DNA of 64,000 nt from positions 124,001 through 188,000 of the forward strand of contig NC_087382.1 in NCBI RefSeq assembly GCF_963675165.1. Direction: 5' to 3'. The notes below the pieces were generated by a model. That model did not search any database, was not told the origin of the DNA, and saw nothing but the letters and a program-made list of their open reading frames with translations. Shown piece by piece: positions 54,251 through 64,000 of the stretch; position 1 is the first letter of the stretch; each line of letters begins with the position of its first letter. Source of the DNA: Halichondria panicea. Taxonomy: Eukaryota; Porifera; Demospongiae; Suberitida; Halichondriidae. A program made the position numbers and the translations under genes.

Positions 54251-57200
54251 GATTTTTTTTTTTTTTTTTTTTTTCATAGCTCTCCCATCTCGGGGCTAAG
54301 AAGAATTACATGTACAAAAGAATAATAATAATAACGAGGAATCATGCAGGCAAATAAGTCATGTGTAGTTAGTTCATGGGTGTGGTGGGACCAGGGACTC
54401 GCTTGTCACTAGGTCAATAGGGGGCTGTCTGGTGGCGTGCCCTTGGCTTGATCGGGCCCCCCTAATGCACATGATGGCTGATCTGAGGAGAGAGAAGGAC
54501 AGCCTGCATCTGATCCATCCCATGGTGGTGCTGTAGGGCTGATCCCATTTTGTTGACAGGAGAGACGCCAATCTCTTGTAGGTGGAGGTAGCGGCACGCC
54601 CAAGGCCCCCAGTACTTGACAGGATGAGGGGAGTGAAGGTCGAGTTTTCTACATCTCTGATTCGTTGGTCATAGGCTCTCTTCTTTATGTTTTCGTGCTT
54701 GCGGTAGGTTGTGGATAGTTGCGGTTGCCTGTTTGAGGGAGCGTACGGGTTGAACACCCTAACATCAAAAAATGCTCTCTCAAACCTGCTTCCCCAAAAA
54801 TCATCTGCTGCCACGTCTAATCTGGCACCATCTTGTGTGTTGGCAGATGCACCTGACAGAATTTCGCCGGTGATGGGTTGTAGATGTGGTTCTATGGCGA
54901 CATTGTGGCAAACTTCTGACATGAGGTTGGCCGTGAAGTCTTTGATCTCGTTATGCCTTATGGAGGGATAGCCACCTTTGGCACATGATAACGCGTGTTC
55001 CACTGAGAAGTTGGTGCCACAAGCGCATGTGATTGGGGTGCCATTGGGTTGCCACCCATATCTGAGTGCTAGTGCGTCTCTGAAGGCACCTTTGTGCAGT
55101 GCTAGGCCAAATTCTTCCACAGGTAGTACTGTTAACCAGTTTGAGGCTCCCTTTTCCTGGGATAAGATCATAGCTCGTTGGAGGTTAGGTGGTAGGTTTG
55201 ACTTGAGCTGGTCTGCAGAAGTGACGTTTAGCTCCCTTTTTCTTTTTTTGACCTCTAACTTTGCTGTAAACTGCTCTGTGAAAGCCTCGTGTGTATAGTC
55301 CAGGCTTCCGTTTAGTATGAGGTTGTAGAGGGGCGCAGGGATTTGTTTGGAGGCAGAGTAGGCCGAGTCTGACAGAGTTGTTGGGTTGATGACCCCTATT
55401 CCACCTAGCCTAGCTGGAAGTTCCAGCAGGTCCCTTTCTGTGTCATTGGGGGCTGCTCTTCCACACAGGGCTGGGAGTAATTTTGTCCTTATGATGTCTT
55501 CCAGTGGTTGTAACAGTGGGCCAATGTTTGGGGTGGTTCTCGCTAGGTATGTCCATTTACCTACAATGCCGTGGGTGAAAGCGGCATAAGCGGCTTGAGG
55601 GTGGGTGTTCGCAATGATCGACAATTTTTTCAGTTCCTCTGACCAGGTCTGCACTTTATCTCTGACGAATGACTCTGTGAATTCCTGGCTTCCAAGAGGG
55701 GATCCTAAGTGTGATTTCCCAATTGTGGTGATGTTGATCTGTGTGTCTTCGAAAGTTGTTTGGGCTTCTGAGAGTTGGCTGGCTTTTACTATCAGATGAG
55801 TTTTAGAGGCGTTGACCATGTATCCATAGGCAGGGCCAATATTGGTCAGCTCCTCCCACCATCTGTGAAGAGCAGGGATGTCACTAGTGGCAGCAGCGTC
55901 ATCAGCGTACCATGCCTGGGTGACTTCTACGGACTGGTTAACTCTGTCCATTAGGGGTTTCAGGGCGATGGCGTACATGGGCATTGCCAATGGGTCACCC
56001 TGGGTGGTGCCTTCCTGGGATAACAGAGTGGATCCATCGACAAACAGTTCCGTATCCTGGCGGTAAGTACTAATGAGAATGGTTGAAATGGATGGACAGA
56101 GGACCCTAACATTTCTAAGTGCCGTCTGGCGGTTTAGAGAGTTGAATGCATTGCTAGCATCGACCAAAAGTACCGCGTTTTCTTCTTTAGAATTAAATGC
56201 GAGGTTCATAGCATGGACTGCAGCCTCAGTACCAGCCGTTTGGCCTGCACAAAGTTGGGTAGAGCCAGCAGCGTCTTGGATATCATCACTTGTGACTGTG
56301 AGTACGGCCTTGGCAACGATTCTGCGAACTGTCTCGCAAATTCCGATAGGTCGCACACCTGGGTTCTTGTTGAGAGCTATTAAACGACAGGCCAAGAGTG
56401 GACTGAGTCCTTCAGGGTCGACGAAGGTCGTGCAGATCTTTCTGGTTAGAAGGGCTAATGAATGGCAAATATCATCGGAGGCAGACTTAAAGGAGGTACA
56501 TATCCTCCTCCATCCATGTGCGTCAATCCCTGAAGGCCCGGCTGCTCCTTTAGTGCGTAGGGCTGCTGAGCGTATGGTCTTCCCATCGATGCTGTCAAAA
56601 ATAATAGGGTGGATGGCTGGTGGATCTTTCACCTTATCCACGAGGGTGGTTGGGTCCACTGGTTGGCCTGAGGGGTGTTTAGATTTCAGAATGTCCAGGA
56701 CGGATTGTGACTCGTCACCGTGCGAGAGAGCGGTATCGCTCAAGTGCAGAACACCCCCTCTACTTCCTTCAGAGATGAGTCTCAGGGCCGCCTTTGTGTT
56801 CCCTTTCAACATTAAGTTTGAAAAAGCACGAGCGAGCTGGTCTGGTTCTTCTTGGGGTCTCTTCCTTGATCCTAACCGCTGCTGAATGGTCCTGCCTTCT
56901 AGCAGGAGGTTGTCGAAGTCCCCTGCCTTCCATGTTTTTAGGCGTCTCTCTAGGCAGGTAGTGTGATCACGGGATTTGGAGGAGCGACTTGGTTTCTGTA
57001 AGAGCAGGATGCTCATCGTGGTAACTGCTTTTAGGGCGACTGATTCCAGTGCTGAGCCCTCTGTATAGCTTCTGAAAAGGCGAGATAGTTCGCTTACAAA
57101 GCTTTTGCCGGCCTTTCCCGATGGAACAGAGAATATGTTTCTCTTCCAGTGTACCACTTCTGAGTAAGTCTTGTTTAGTTGCTGGGTGAAGGACTCAGGG

Positions 57201-57650
57201 TCAATCTCCCCCCAGATGAACTGTGGTTCAGCCATTGGGTCGTAGTTGGGGAGTGTGGTAGGCTCGAATGGGAGAGAGTTGCTTGGCAGGTTACTTGAGT
57301 CATCTTGGGAATCATCTTCACTATCCTCGATTCTGGAGCCGTTGGGGGAAGGTGGTTGAGGAGGTGGATTTTCATGGTCTGGTGGGTCGGGTGGGTCAGA
57401 ATTTTCGCACTTTCCCAGACGAAGGGGGAGACAATTGGTACACGATCTTTCCAGTTTGGCGCATTGGCAGTTCCTGCATTTACCGGTTCGATTGCAATGA
57501 CAGCAGCAAGGCATTTTGGTTGAGTTTGAGTGCGTCAAATATTATGTCCTTGTACTCTGTTCTCTCTCGAACCTTTGGTCAGTTACCATCAATGAAGCTT
57601 TGGTCTAATTGTTCAATTGTATAGCTTCTACTCTTTGGAGTAGGCCAAAA
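54251..57650 (-). mobile_element. non-LTR retrotransposon with single ORF
   Basis: A minus-strand element; the T-run at 54250-54274 is its poly(A) tail on the plus strand and marks the 3' end. The 5' end is placed roughly at 57600-57670, before the 777-bp direct repeat. The ORF is uninterrupted, so it may be a recent insertion. A dead relative is at 1985-2345. Confidence 0.8.
54374..57514 (-). CDS. retrotransposon protein: CXC zinc cluster, reverse transcriptase, restriction-like endonuclease
   Basis: The first ATG is at 57514, giving 1046 aa; the frame is open 24 bases further up but with no ATG. Residues 3-35 form a cysteine cluster (CCCHCNRTGKCRNCQC, CTNCLP) like MSL2/tesmin CXC domains. 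Reverse transcriptase motifs: NPGVRPIGICE, LLVDASNAFNS near 450, EGTTQGDPLAMPMYA near 500 and YADDAA near 536. Near 830-845 is CACGTNFSVEHALSC (C-C-H-C finger), then RHNEI, DGARLDVAADDF near 897 and FFDVRVFNP near 914, the order of a restriction-like endonuclease as in R2-type elements. It copies its RNA at a nicked target. The clade is tentative. The long plus-strand frame at 56073-56885 is its antisense shadow. Confidence 0.88.
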   Translation of the reverse strand: MPCCCHCNRTGKCRNCQCAKLERSCTNCLPLRLGKCENSDPPDPPDHENPPPQPPSPNGSRIEDSEDDSQDDSSNLPSNSLPFEPTTLPNYDPMAEPQFIWGEIDPESFTQQLNKTYSEVVHWKRNIFSVPSGKAGKSFVSELSRLFRSYTEGSALESVALKAVTTMSILLLQKPSRSSKSRDHTTCLERRLKTWKAGDFDNLLLEGRTIQQRLGSRKRPQEEPDQLARAFSNLMLKGNTKAALRLISEGSRGGVLHLSDTALSHGDESQSVLDILKSKHPSGQPVDPTTLVDKVKDPPAIHPIIFDSIDGKTIRSAALRTKGAAGPSGIDAHGWRRICTSFKSASDDICHSLALLTRKICTTFVDPEGLSPLLACRLIALNKNPGVRPIGICETVRRIVAKAVLTVTSDDIQDAAGSTQLCAGQTAGTEAAVHAMNLAFNSKEENAVLLVDASNAFNSLNRQTALRNVRVLCPSISTILISTYRQDTELFVDGSTLLSQEGTTQGDPLAMPMYAIALKPLMDRVNQSVEVTQAWYADDAAATSDIPALHRWWEELTNIGPAYGYMVNASKTHLIVKASQLSEAQTTFEDTQINITTIGKSHLGSPLGSQEFTESFVRDKVQTWSEELKKLSIIANTHPQAAYAAFTHGIVGKWTYLARTTPNIGPLLQPLEDIIRTKLLPALCGRAAPNDTERDLLELPARLGGIGVINPTTLSDSAYSASKQIPAPLYNLILNGSLDYTHEAFTEQFTAKLEVKKRKRELNVTSADQLKSNLPPNLQRAMILSQEKGASNWLTVLPVEEFGLALHKGAFRDALALRYGWQPNGTPITCACGTNFSVEHALSCAKGGYPSIRHNEIKDFTANLMSEVCHNVAIEPHLQPITGEILSGASANTQDGARLDVAADDFWGSRFERAFFDVRVFNPYAPSNRQPQLSTTYRKHENIKKRAYDQRIRDVENSTFTPLILSSTGGLGRAATSTYKRLASLLSTKWDQPYSTTMGWIRCRLSFSLLRSAIMCIRGARSSQGHATRQPPIDLVTSESLVPPHP

Positions 57651-57674
57651 GATAAAGTAAATTGGGGCTACTAT

Positions 57675-58451
57675 TCTTTTGAATAGGCCAACAGAAAAAA
57701 TAAAAACAAAACAAAAAATAAAAAATAAATAATAATAAAAAATAAGAAGATAACCTCTCCCACTCAGTCTCAGTCTCAGTCTCTCAGCAGCAGCTTTCAG
57801 TCTCTCAGTTTCTCAGCAGTCTCTTTCAGGTCTCTTTCAGCAATCTCTTGGTCTCTCAGGTTTCTCAGCAGTCTCAGCAGTCTCTCAGGTCTCTCAGCTC
57901 AGCAATCTCAATCTCTCAGTTAATCTCTCAATCTCTCAATCTCTCAGTCTCTCAGTCTCTCAGTCTCTCAGCAGTCTTTCTCAGCAACAGTCTTTCTCTT
58001 TCTCTTCAAGAGAAATAGGGACGGGGTGAATGATAAGTTTACGTACGCACGGGTAGTCTGCCAAGATAACTTTAATTAGTTACAATGATATTGGGTTCAC
58101 TTTGGTGCTCAGCATAATTATTATATTTATGTGAGAAGAGATATTAAATTACACTAAGAATTCCTTGGAATGCCAGTTATTATACTGACTGCTTCCTAAG
58201 AAAGGCTCACATTTGAAAGACAAGCATTTACAGTATATAAGTCTGGACCAATCAGGGAGTGGCTTAGTTGCGAGTCTAGCTTTTCCCTTGGCTTCTCTTG
58301 CCACCACTATATAATTATACCGGCACCTTTCCCTTTATACTTTCAATAGTTATAATATAAAGCTGCAATAACTATAGTTGTATAGATATTAACATAATAA
58401 TAAACAGGTATGAATTTCATAGACCTTAGAAATACCGTAGGCTATATATAC
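57675..58451. repeat. 777-bp direct repeat, copy 1
   Basis: Bases 57675-58451 and 59808-60584 have equal length and appear identical on reading (TCTTTTGAATAGGCC to GGCTATATATAC). Each contains an A-rich start, a CTCAG-rich low-complexity tract and a non-coding AT-rich part. It does not begin TG or end CA, so it is not an obvious LTR. Confidence 0.9.
57766..58006. repeat. CTCAGTCT low-complexity tract
   Basis: About 240 bases of TCTCAG/CAGTCTCT variations, repeated exactly in the second copy at 59899-60139. Confidence 0.85.
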
Positions 58452-59280
58452 GTGTTTAGCAATATTTCAATTATTTTGACTCATGTTCAAACTGTTCTAT
58501 CTCTGCAGGGAAAGGCCACATCAAGGAACTGGCTAGACAGATAGTTTATTTAGCCTTTTCTCTCTTTGTATCTCTCATTTCATAATCCATGAACATTTTG
58601 ATGAATGAATATTGTCATTTTAAAAATTGCACTATTTCGACATTTCACCGCTCTTTGTCTGACTGACTAAGTAAGTAAGTAAGTAAGTAAGTGAGTAAGT
58701 AAGTAAGTAAGTAAGTTTCTTGCCCAGCATTTGCTCCAAGTACAGCCATCTCCAGGACATTCTGCACAGGGTTTCCAAACGACTACAACCTGGGTTACAA
58801 AGCGCTTCTTCAGATTTGCGATTGCTTCCACGAGGCAGATGACCTCTCAGCCTCTATTTCTCTTACCTAGACAATTCCGCCATCTTTAATGACTCACAGC
58901 AATTGCGTTGTGGCCAATTAATAATAGATAGGCGTGGCTAATAAACCGTGCGCCTAACTTGAATCAGTGCAGCAGTGCTTTTCCAGAGCCTGAGGTGTTG
59001 CTTTTAATCACACTGTTCAGCTCTAGCTCCCTTTCTCTGACAGGCATGCTATATGCACTGGCTAGATATCATGCTCTTAAAATTGCTGTCATTTAATACT
59101 GATACAAATTCAACATATCAAGCAATAATTATTACTCATTACTATAATTATTAGTCCAGAGATATTCGAGAAGATATCTGATTAGTCCTGTCTTCTCTTC
59201 TTGAACTTCTGTACTGCCTCTTGACGTTCCACTTATGCATGTCATGATACGTAAACTATACTGAAAAAGAAAGGGAATCC
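58452..59280. other. spacer between the 777-bp repeats
   Basis: It contains a tetranucleotide run of TAAG units at 58668-58716. No protein family was recognised. Confidence 0.5.
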
Positions 59281-59809
59281 GACTATAAAAACATTTGCAA
59301 TGTGAAAAATTGCTAGGATTGGCCAGGGGAACAACAAAAAAGCGTGGAAACAAGAAATCAGACGAGAGCATAACTCCAATCCGTTACAACGTCATGAACA
59401 TGTACAATACATAGTATATTAAATAATAGACTGTGTTCCAGATCCACCACATCATTCCATGCAGGTCACCAGTACGGTCCGTGCATGCATGTTATACTAC
59501 GCATGGATGGACTGTGTGTATACCTGTGCTCAACACTGCATGTATTAGGAACATCAATTCATCACAAATCATCATGATTATGTGCCCGCACATTCCAAAA
59601 TGGATAAATATATAGGGATTGGTCATCACTCCACCAGTAAAAATTGCGTGGCATATTGGCTGGGAAAACATGGGAAAACTACCAGTACATGTGATTGACG
59701 TTGTAACGGATTGGAGTTATGCTCTCGTCTGATTTCTTGTTTCCACGCTTTTTTGTGGTTCCCCTGGCCAATCCTAGCAATTTTTCACATTGCAAATGTT
59801 TTTATAGTC
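59281..59809. repeat. inverted repeat with 114-bp arms
   Basis: The arms 59281-59394 and 59696-59809 differ at only one position by eye (ACAACAAAAAAGC against ACCACAAAAAAGC in the same sense). The loop is 301 bases, without a recognised gene. The right arm ends where the second 777-bp copy begins (overlap of two bases). MITE-like, but no target duplication is apparent. Confidence 0.9.
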
Positions 59810-60584
59810 TTTTGAATAGGCCAACAGAAAAAATAAAAACAAAACAAAAAATAAAAAATAAATAATAATAAAAAATAAGAAGATAACCTCTCCCACTCAG
59901 TCTCAGTCTCAGTCTCTCAGCAGCAGCTTTCAGTCTCTCAGTTTCTCAGCAGTCTCTTTCAGGTCTCTTTCAGCAATCTCTTGGTCTCTCAGGTTTCTCA
60001 GCAGTCTCAGCAGTCTCTCAGGTCTCTCAGCTCAGCAATCTCAATCTCTCAGTTAATCTCTCAATCTCTCAATCTCTCAGTCTCTCAGTCTCTCAGTCTC
60101 TCAGCAGTCTTTCTCAGCAACAGTCTTTCTCTTTCTCTTCAAGAGAAATAGGGACGGGGTGAATGATAAGTTTACGTACGCACGGGTAGTCTGCCAAGAT
60201 AACTTTAATTAGTTACAATGATATTGGGTTCACTTTGGTGCTCAGCATAATTATTATATTTATGTGAGAAGAGATATTAAATTACACTAAGAATTCCTTG
60301 GAATGCCAGTTATTATACTGACTGCTTCCTAAGAAAGGCTCACATTTGAAAGACAAGCATTTACAGTATATAAGTCTGGACCAATCAGGGAGTGGCTTAG
60401 TTGCGAGTCTAGCTTTTCCCTTGGCTTCTCTTGCCACCACTATATAATTATACCGGCACCTTTCCCTTTATACTTTCAATAGTTATAATATAAAGCTGCA
60501 ATAACTATAGTTGTATAGATATTAACATAATAATAAACAGGTATGAATTTCATAGACCTTAGAAATACCGTAGGCTATATATAC
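59808..60584. repeat. 777-bp direct repeat, copy 2
   Basis: See copy 1 at 57675. It begins directly at the end of the inverted repeat. Beyond 60584 the sequence (to 60830) has two GCATGCCCCCC-containing short repeats near 60660 and 60695 and no gene. Confidence 0.9.
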
Positions 60585-60830
60585 ACACTACCAAACAAGG
60601 TCAGTCTGTTTTACCGGTTAACTAGCTATAGCTTCATACAATTTTCTTTACGTACTTTGCATGCCCCCCCTCGAAATTTTATTTACGTACTCTGCATGCC
60701 CCCCTCAATTCCTCGTAGGTCGGTACCCATGTGAAATACATAGACCGTATTGACACACATATGACATTGTACAGTGAATTCAAAAGTACAAACAAAAATT
60801 AATATGAAAACACAAACTTAACAATAAATT

Positions 60831-63800
60831 TCAGTTACTGTGAAGTTTCTGAAGAGTTTCTGCACTAGTGCTCAGTGGGTGTGCATTCCCCTTCACTTTT
60901 TCCAGATCCACCCACGCATAACCATGACCACCCGCACTAGGAGTTTCCTCCATCACGGACGCATCAAACGACGCCGGCTTGGGTAGGGGTTTCGGTCGCT
61001 TCATAAAAGCAGCTGTTGTGAGAGTAGAATCGCGAATCTTTTGCTCAATACTCTGAGAAGACCTGTCACCTCCGGAAACATTGATGTAACTGTGTCTCTT
61101 TGCCGAGTCTTGATCCAGTACGTTACCATGGGAACGGGTACGGTTTCTGTACGGGAAAGTAATGATGGTGTAATTTTGAATTTTGTCAACTTGAGTAAAT
61201 GTATAATTTATACTGAAATTGTGCAAAAAATACTACATAATACACTTAGCCTTAATAAGTAATTTTGTCACCTTGAAGTATTTAGTGTGAACTCACTTTA
61301 GCTCTAATGACACAGTGGCATCCTGCGGACTCCCACACGCTATCTTCACAATATCCTTCTGTGGTATTGCCACGCCCTCTTCCAAGGTCACATGATCAGA
61401 TTGCCCATCAGCATCGGCCTCCTGCTCACTGAAGACATTGCTCAGACTAGACACCGGCAAATTTTTAACTTTTTCTATTTGCTTTGAACGTTTTGGGCTG
61501 AATCCATCCATATCCAAACTTGATTCTGAGTTCAGTCGAGTGTAATTTGCAGGATTAACTGTGTCGTACTGTGCGTCTTGCACAAGGTCATGTGATATGT
61601 TTCCGTACTCCGCTGTCGGTTCGCTTTGAAGTGGGTTACCGTTACTGGACGATAGACTAGGATTAGGCGTGTCGTATAAAAGTTGAGATCGATTTATTTT
61701 TACGGCAGACATCACTTGATATTCCTCACTCTGATTGGTTGATTGGGTATCGGCTCCGGGTATGCCCTGAGGCTCAGTGGCCGAAAATTTCTGACGTGTG
61801 TCACGACTAGTAACGATTACATATTCATCAGCCACTAAGAACGAGCTCTCGTTTGGAATAGAACTTCCAAGAACGTCCATCCCATTCGCTTTCTGAAATT
61901 CAGTTCCGTCGAGAAGATCTGCTTCGGAACGTGGTCTAGCGGGTCTGGTATTAGGCATCTGAATATCGTACTTGTCCAGTGAAGTACCTCTGTCTCGTCT
62001 GTGAGATGGGGGACTAGCGGATGATAGCTTGCTTCGTGGGGGTAGGGTCATTGTGTTAAAACTATTGGGGTTAACTTCAGCTGGCCCACAGTATTCATAA
62101 CCATCTCGCGCTAATTCTCTCTGCTTCTGAATCTGAGATCCCATTCGGGACGAGAGTTGATCGTATTGTTCAGAACCGGACTTTGGTTCCTGCGAAGACA
62201 AACTGGGTAGAGGAACAGAACTGTTTTGATTCGCATTGCCCCCTAGTTGCGATCGGCGTGGAATGTAATTTGCCGGGATCTCAGCGTACAAATTATCGCC
62301 TGTAGACAACTCTCGATTTTGTTCAATATCCACGTACATATTGTGTTCGTTGGTAATTGCCGGAGTGCTAATGTGAGAATTCATTCCATTTGGGTTGATC
62401 CTTCTAGTGAACAAAGACTCTGCACTTCTTGCTGGGCGGAGTTTGTGTAGCCTCGGGGGGGTTCCCCCATCGGTAGAATTGGTGTCGTGTATTTTACCGC
62501 TGCTTCCACGTCTTGGAGGTATGTTATAGAGATTTGATGGATTCAGGTCAGGCATAGTTGCTCTAGGCATATTGTAAAGGTCCTCCTGCTGCGGCTGGGC
62601 ACTTGTTGCTACGTTGCCATAGAATGTATCAACTTCCAGACGGTTCCCATTGACTGATTTTGGAGAACTGTACAATTGTTCTTCAGGTTTATTCATATGC
62701 TTGGGGGAGTCGTACGTTTCTGTTCCGTTCCTTGCGTGTGGAATTGGGACAGGTTTGTTCACGTGCTTGGGGGAGTCATAGGTTTCTGTTCCATTCCTTG
62801 AGTATGGAATCGGGACCTTGTATGTCTGGCTGGCTGGTGTTGGCTGGTGATAATAGCCATTGTCGTTTCGTGGGTCATTATGAGGTCTTGGAATGCCATA
62901 TTCGGAGTTCGACATTGGTTTTGGAACGTGATAATGGGAATTAAACATCCTATCATCGGCACTACGCTGTTTCACAAGTCTGTTTGGGGGCAAATCATAC
63001 GTTTCGGGGGCAATCAACGGTGGAGAAATAACTTTTTCTGTTTGTGACCGTTTGAGTTTATTATCGGGTGACCTTCGACCTCTGATTGTGGGCGAGTTAT
63101 TGATAAAAATTTCACCGTCTTCGTCAACCGAGTGGAGGTGATGTAATGTGGGTGTGGTTTCACCAGGGGTGCCAGACCTTGATCGTAGTAGAGGAGAGTT
63201 GCGCGATCCAAAGTCTAGATTGGTTGTGTCCGGTTCATCGATTATCGGGTCAGGTTGAGGGGAGGTGGGCACCTGAAGAGAGAGAAAAGAAACAATAAAT
63301 GTAGGCTTCTTGGAATGTCATGTATGTATCAGGGTGGGATCAATCACAGTCATGCACTGTAAGGAGCGTAGTACAAATGGTTCCGTATAATTAACAAAAG
63401 ATAGTCCCCTAATGTACATAGGCAAACACCAACGCTTATTATTTAACCATCAAATGCAATACATGCATGTACGGTATAATTATACATAGCTCTAAAACTT
63501 CACCTGTTCGCCTTCCTCTTGACTCAGTGTGATGTGATCATAGCGAGACTTATTCCCGCTCTCTTTAGGGACAGAATATGTTCCTTCACTGGGTGGAGAG
63601 AGGAGGGCTGGCTTGGGGGGCAAATGCGGCCTGGGGGATAAAAACAAATATGAGAGCATAGTTTGGATGCATGGTATAAAATTTAAGGTATATCAACCAA
63701 TCAAGGTAGAGATTAGGAAAAGAGGTGCGAGGTGATATTAGCACACAGCTATGAAGAATGTCAATGTATATAGACTATCAAAAAAGTTTGGCTGTCGTGT

Positions 63801-64000
63801 AGCTCTAGATACCTTTGTGTACAAAATAAAATTATTGACACTATTTCTAATGATATTCATGTACAGCACCCACACAAGCTACAATAACGCACTATATATA
63901 GAATAACTTACGGATCAACAGCTGTTCCCTCTTCTAGTGGTGGTGGGCTCGGACCTTTGACCCCACTTGGCTTTGGTTTGAGGTGTGGTCTCCCTGTTTG
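60831..64000 (-). CDS. YxxP-rich docking protein, GAB/DOS-like (3' part)
   Basis: Minus-strand exons are 64000-63912 (continuing out of the window), 63630-63504, 63272-61297 and 61146-60831; phases agree, giving about 834 visible residues. The protein is low-complexity, proline/serine-rich, with many tyrosine motifs: ETYDLPPN, YGIPRP, YKVPIP, two copies of GTETYDSPKH, LYNMPRA, LYNIPPR, YVDIEQ, YAEIPA, YDTPNP, YINVSG. Proline-rich PHLPPKPALL and KPLPKP could bind SH3 domains; YDLP/YDSP types suit Crk/Nck-type SH2 domains. The end, GYAWVDLEKVKG, resembles the Y-x-x-V-D end of GAB/DOS and IRS-like adaptors. A PH domain, if any, lies outside the window. It probably links receptor tyrosine kinases to downstream effectors at the membrane. 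Cas-family scaffold is the main alternative. Confidence 0.7.

Noticed and set aside
56073-56885. 270-codon plus-strand open frame
   Set aside because: Antisense shadow of the retrotransposon reverse transcriptase region.
57675-60584. LTR retrotransposon with 777-bp LTRs
   Set aside because: Repeats do not begin TG or end CA, the 1.36-kb interior has no coding capacity or primer-binding-like site, and no target duplication was seen. A non-autonomous relic is still possible.
1-64000. tRNA, rRNA or CRISPR features
   Set aside because: None recognised by eye; the regular short repeats are minisatellites or microsatellites (TAAG, GCATGC, CTCAG).

Overview
The window is nuclear DNA of an early-branching animal, most probably a sponge. 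The support is indirect: AT-rich sequence with short GT-AG introns, an NLR (NACHT plus leucine-rich repeats), a death-fold exon, a YxxP docking protein of the GAB/DOS kind, a secreted group XV phospholipase A2-like family, and a dense mix of DNA transposons. No rRNA, tRNA, CRISPR array or prokaryotic feature was seen. The species is not claimed.

Layout. 0.3-3.4 kb: a likely three-exon death-fold gene whose long intron holds a dead retrotransposon fragment. 3.8-9.4 kb: a small gene of unknown function head to head with a three-exon chromodomain gene, a protein kinase gene broken by one frameshift, and an intact eight-exon gene of a transposase-like family. 10.1-14.0 kb: a three-exon NLR gene, 1166 aa. 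14.36-26.42 kb: a chain of five DNA elements with TGT...ACA ends (called A, B', C, D, E). Neighbours are separated only by one shared 4-bp CCGG (or CCAG/CCGT). D and E carry, in spliced exons on the minus strand, a Gypsy-type integrase, a Ulp1-type cysteine protease and a PHD finger without any reverse transcriptase. This is the makeup of Ginger DNA transposons. 26.9-51.5 kb: an array of nine group XV phospholipase A2-like copies (L1 to L9). Only L8 and L9 are intact; the rest show frameshifts, stops, truncation, inversion or a LINE insertion. A two-repeat beta-trefoil lectin-like gene lies between L8 and L9. 51.5-54.2 kb: repeated intergenic units and MITEs. 54.25-57.65 kb: a non-LTR retrotransposon with a single open ORF (CXC zinc cluster, reverse transcriptase, restriction-like endonuclease). 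57.7-60.6 kb: a 777-bp direct repeat and a 114-bp-arm inverted repeat. 60.8-64.0 kb: the 3' part of a YxxP-rich docking protein gene that runs off the window.

Most unusual is the CCGG-linked chain. Elements C, D and E all sit at one CCGG inside the right terminal repeat of B', and A abuts B' through another CCGG. The right flank of the chain matches the intergenic repeat of the lipase array. The window also holds a palindromic MITE family with 9-bp target duplications, for which two empty paralogous sites are present in the same window.

Exon boundaries were derived by eye from splice consensus, reading frame and family similarity, so borders marked approximate can shift by a few bases.
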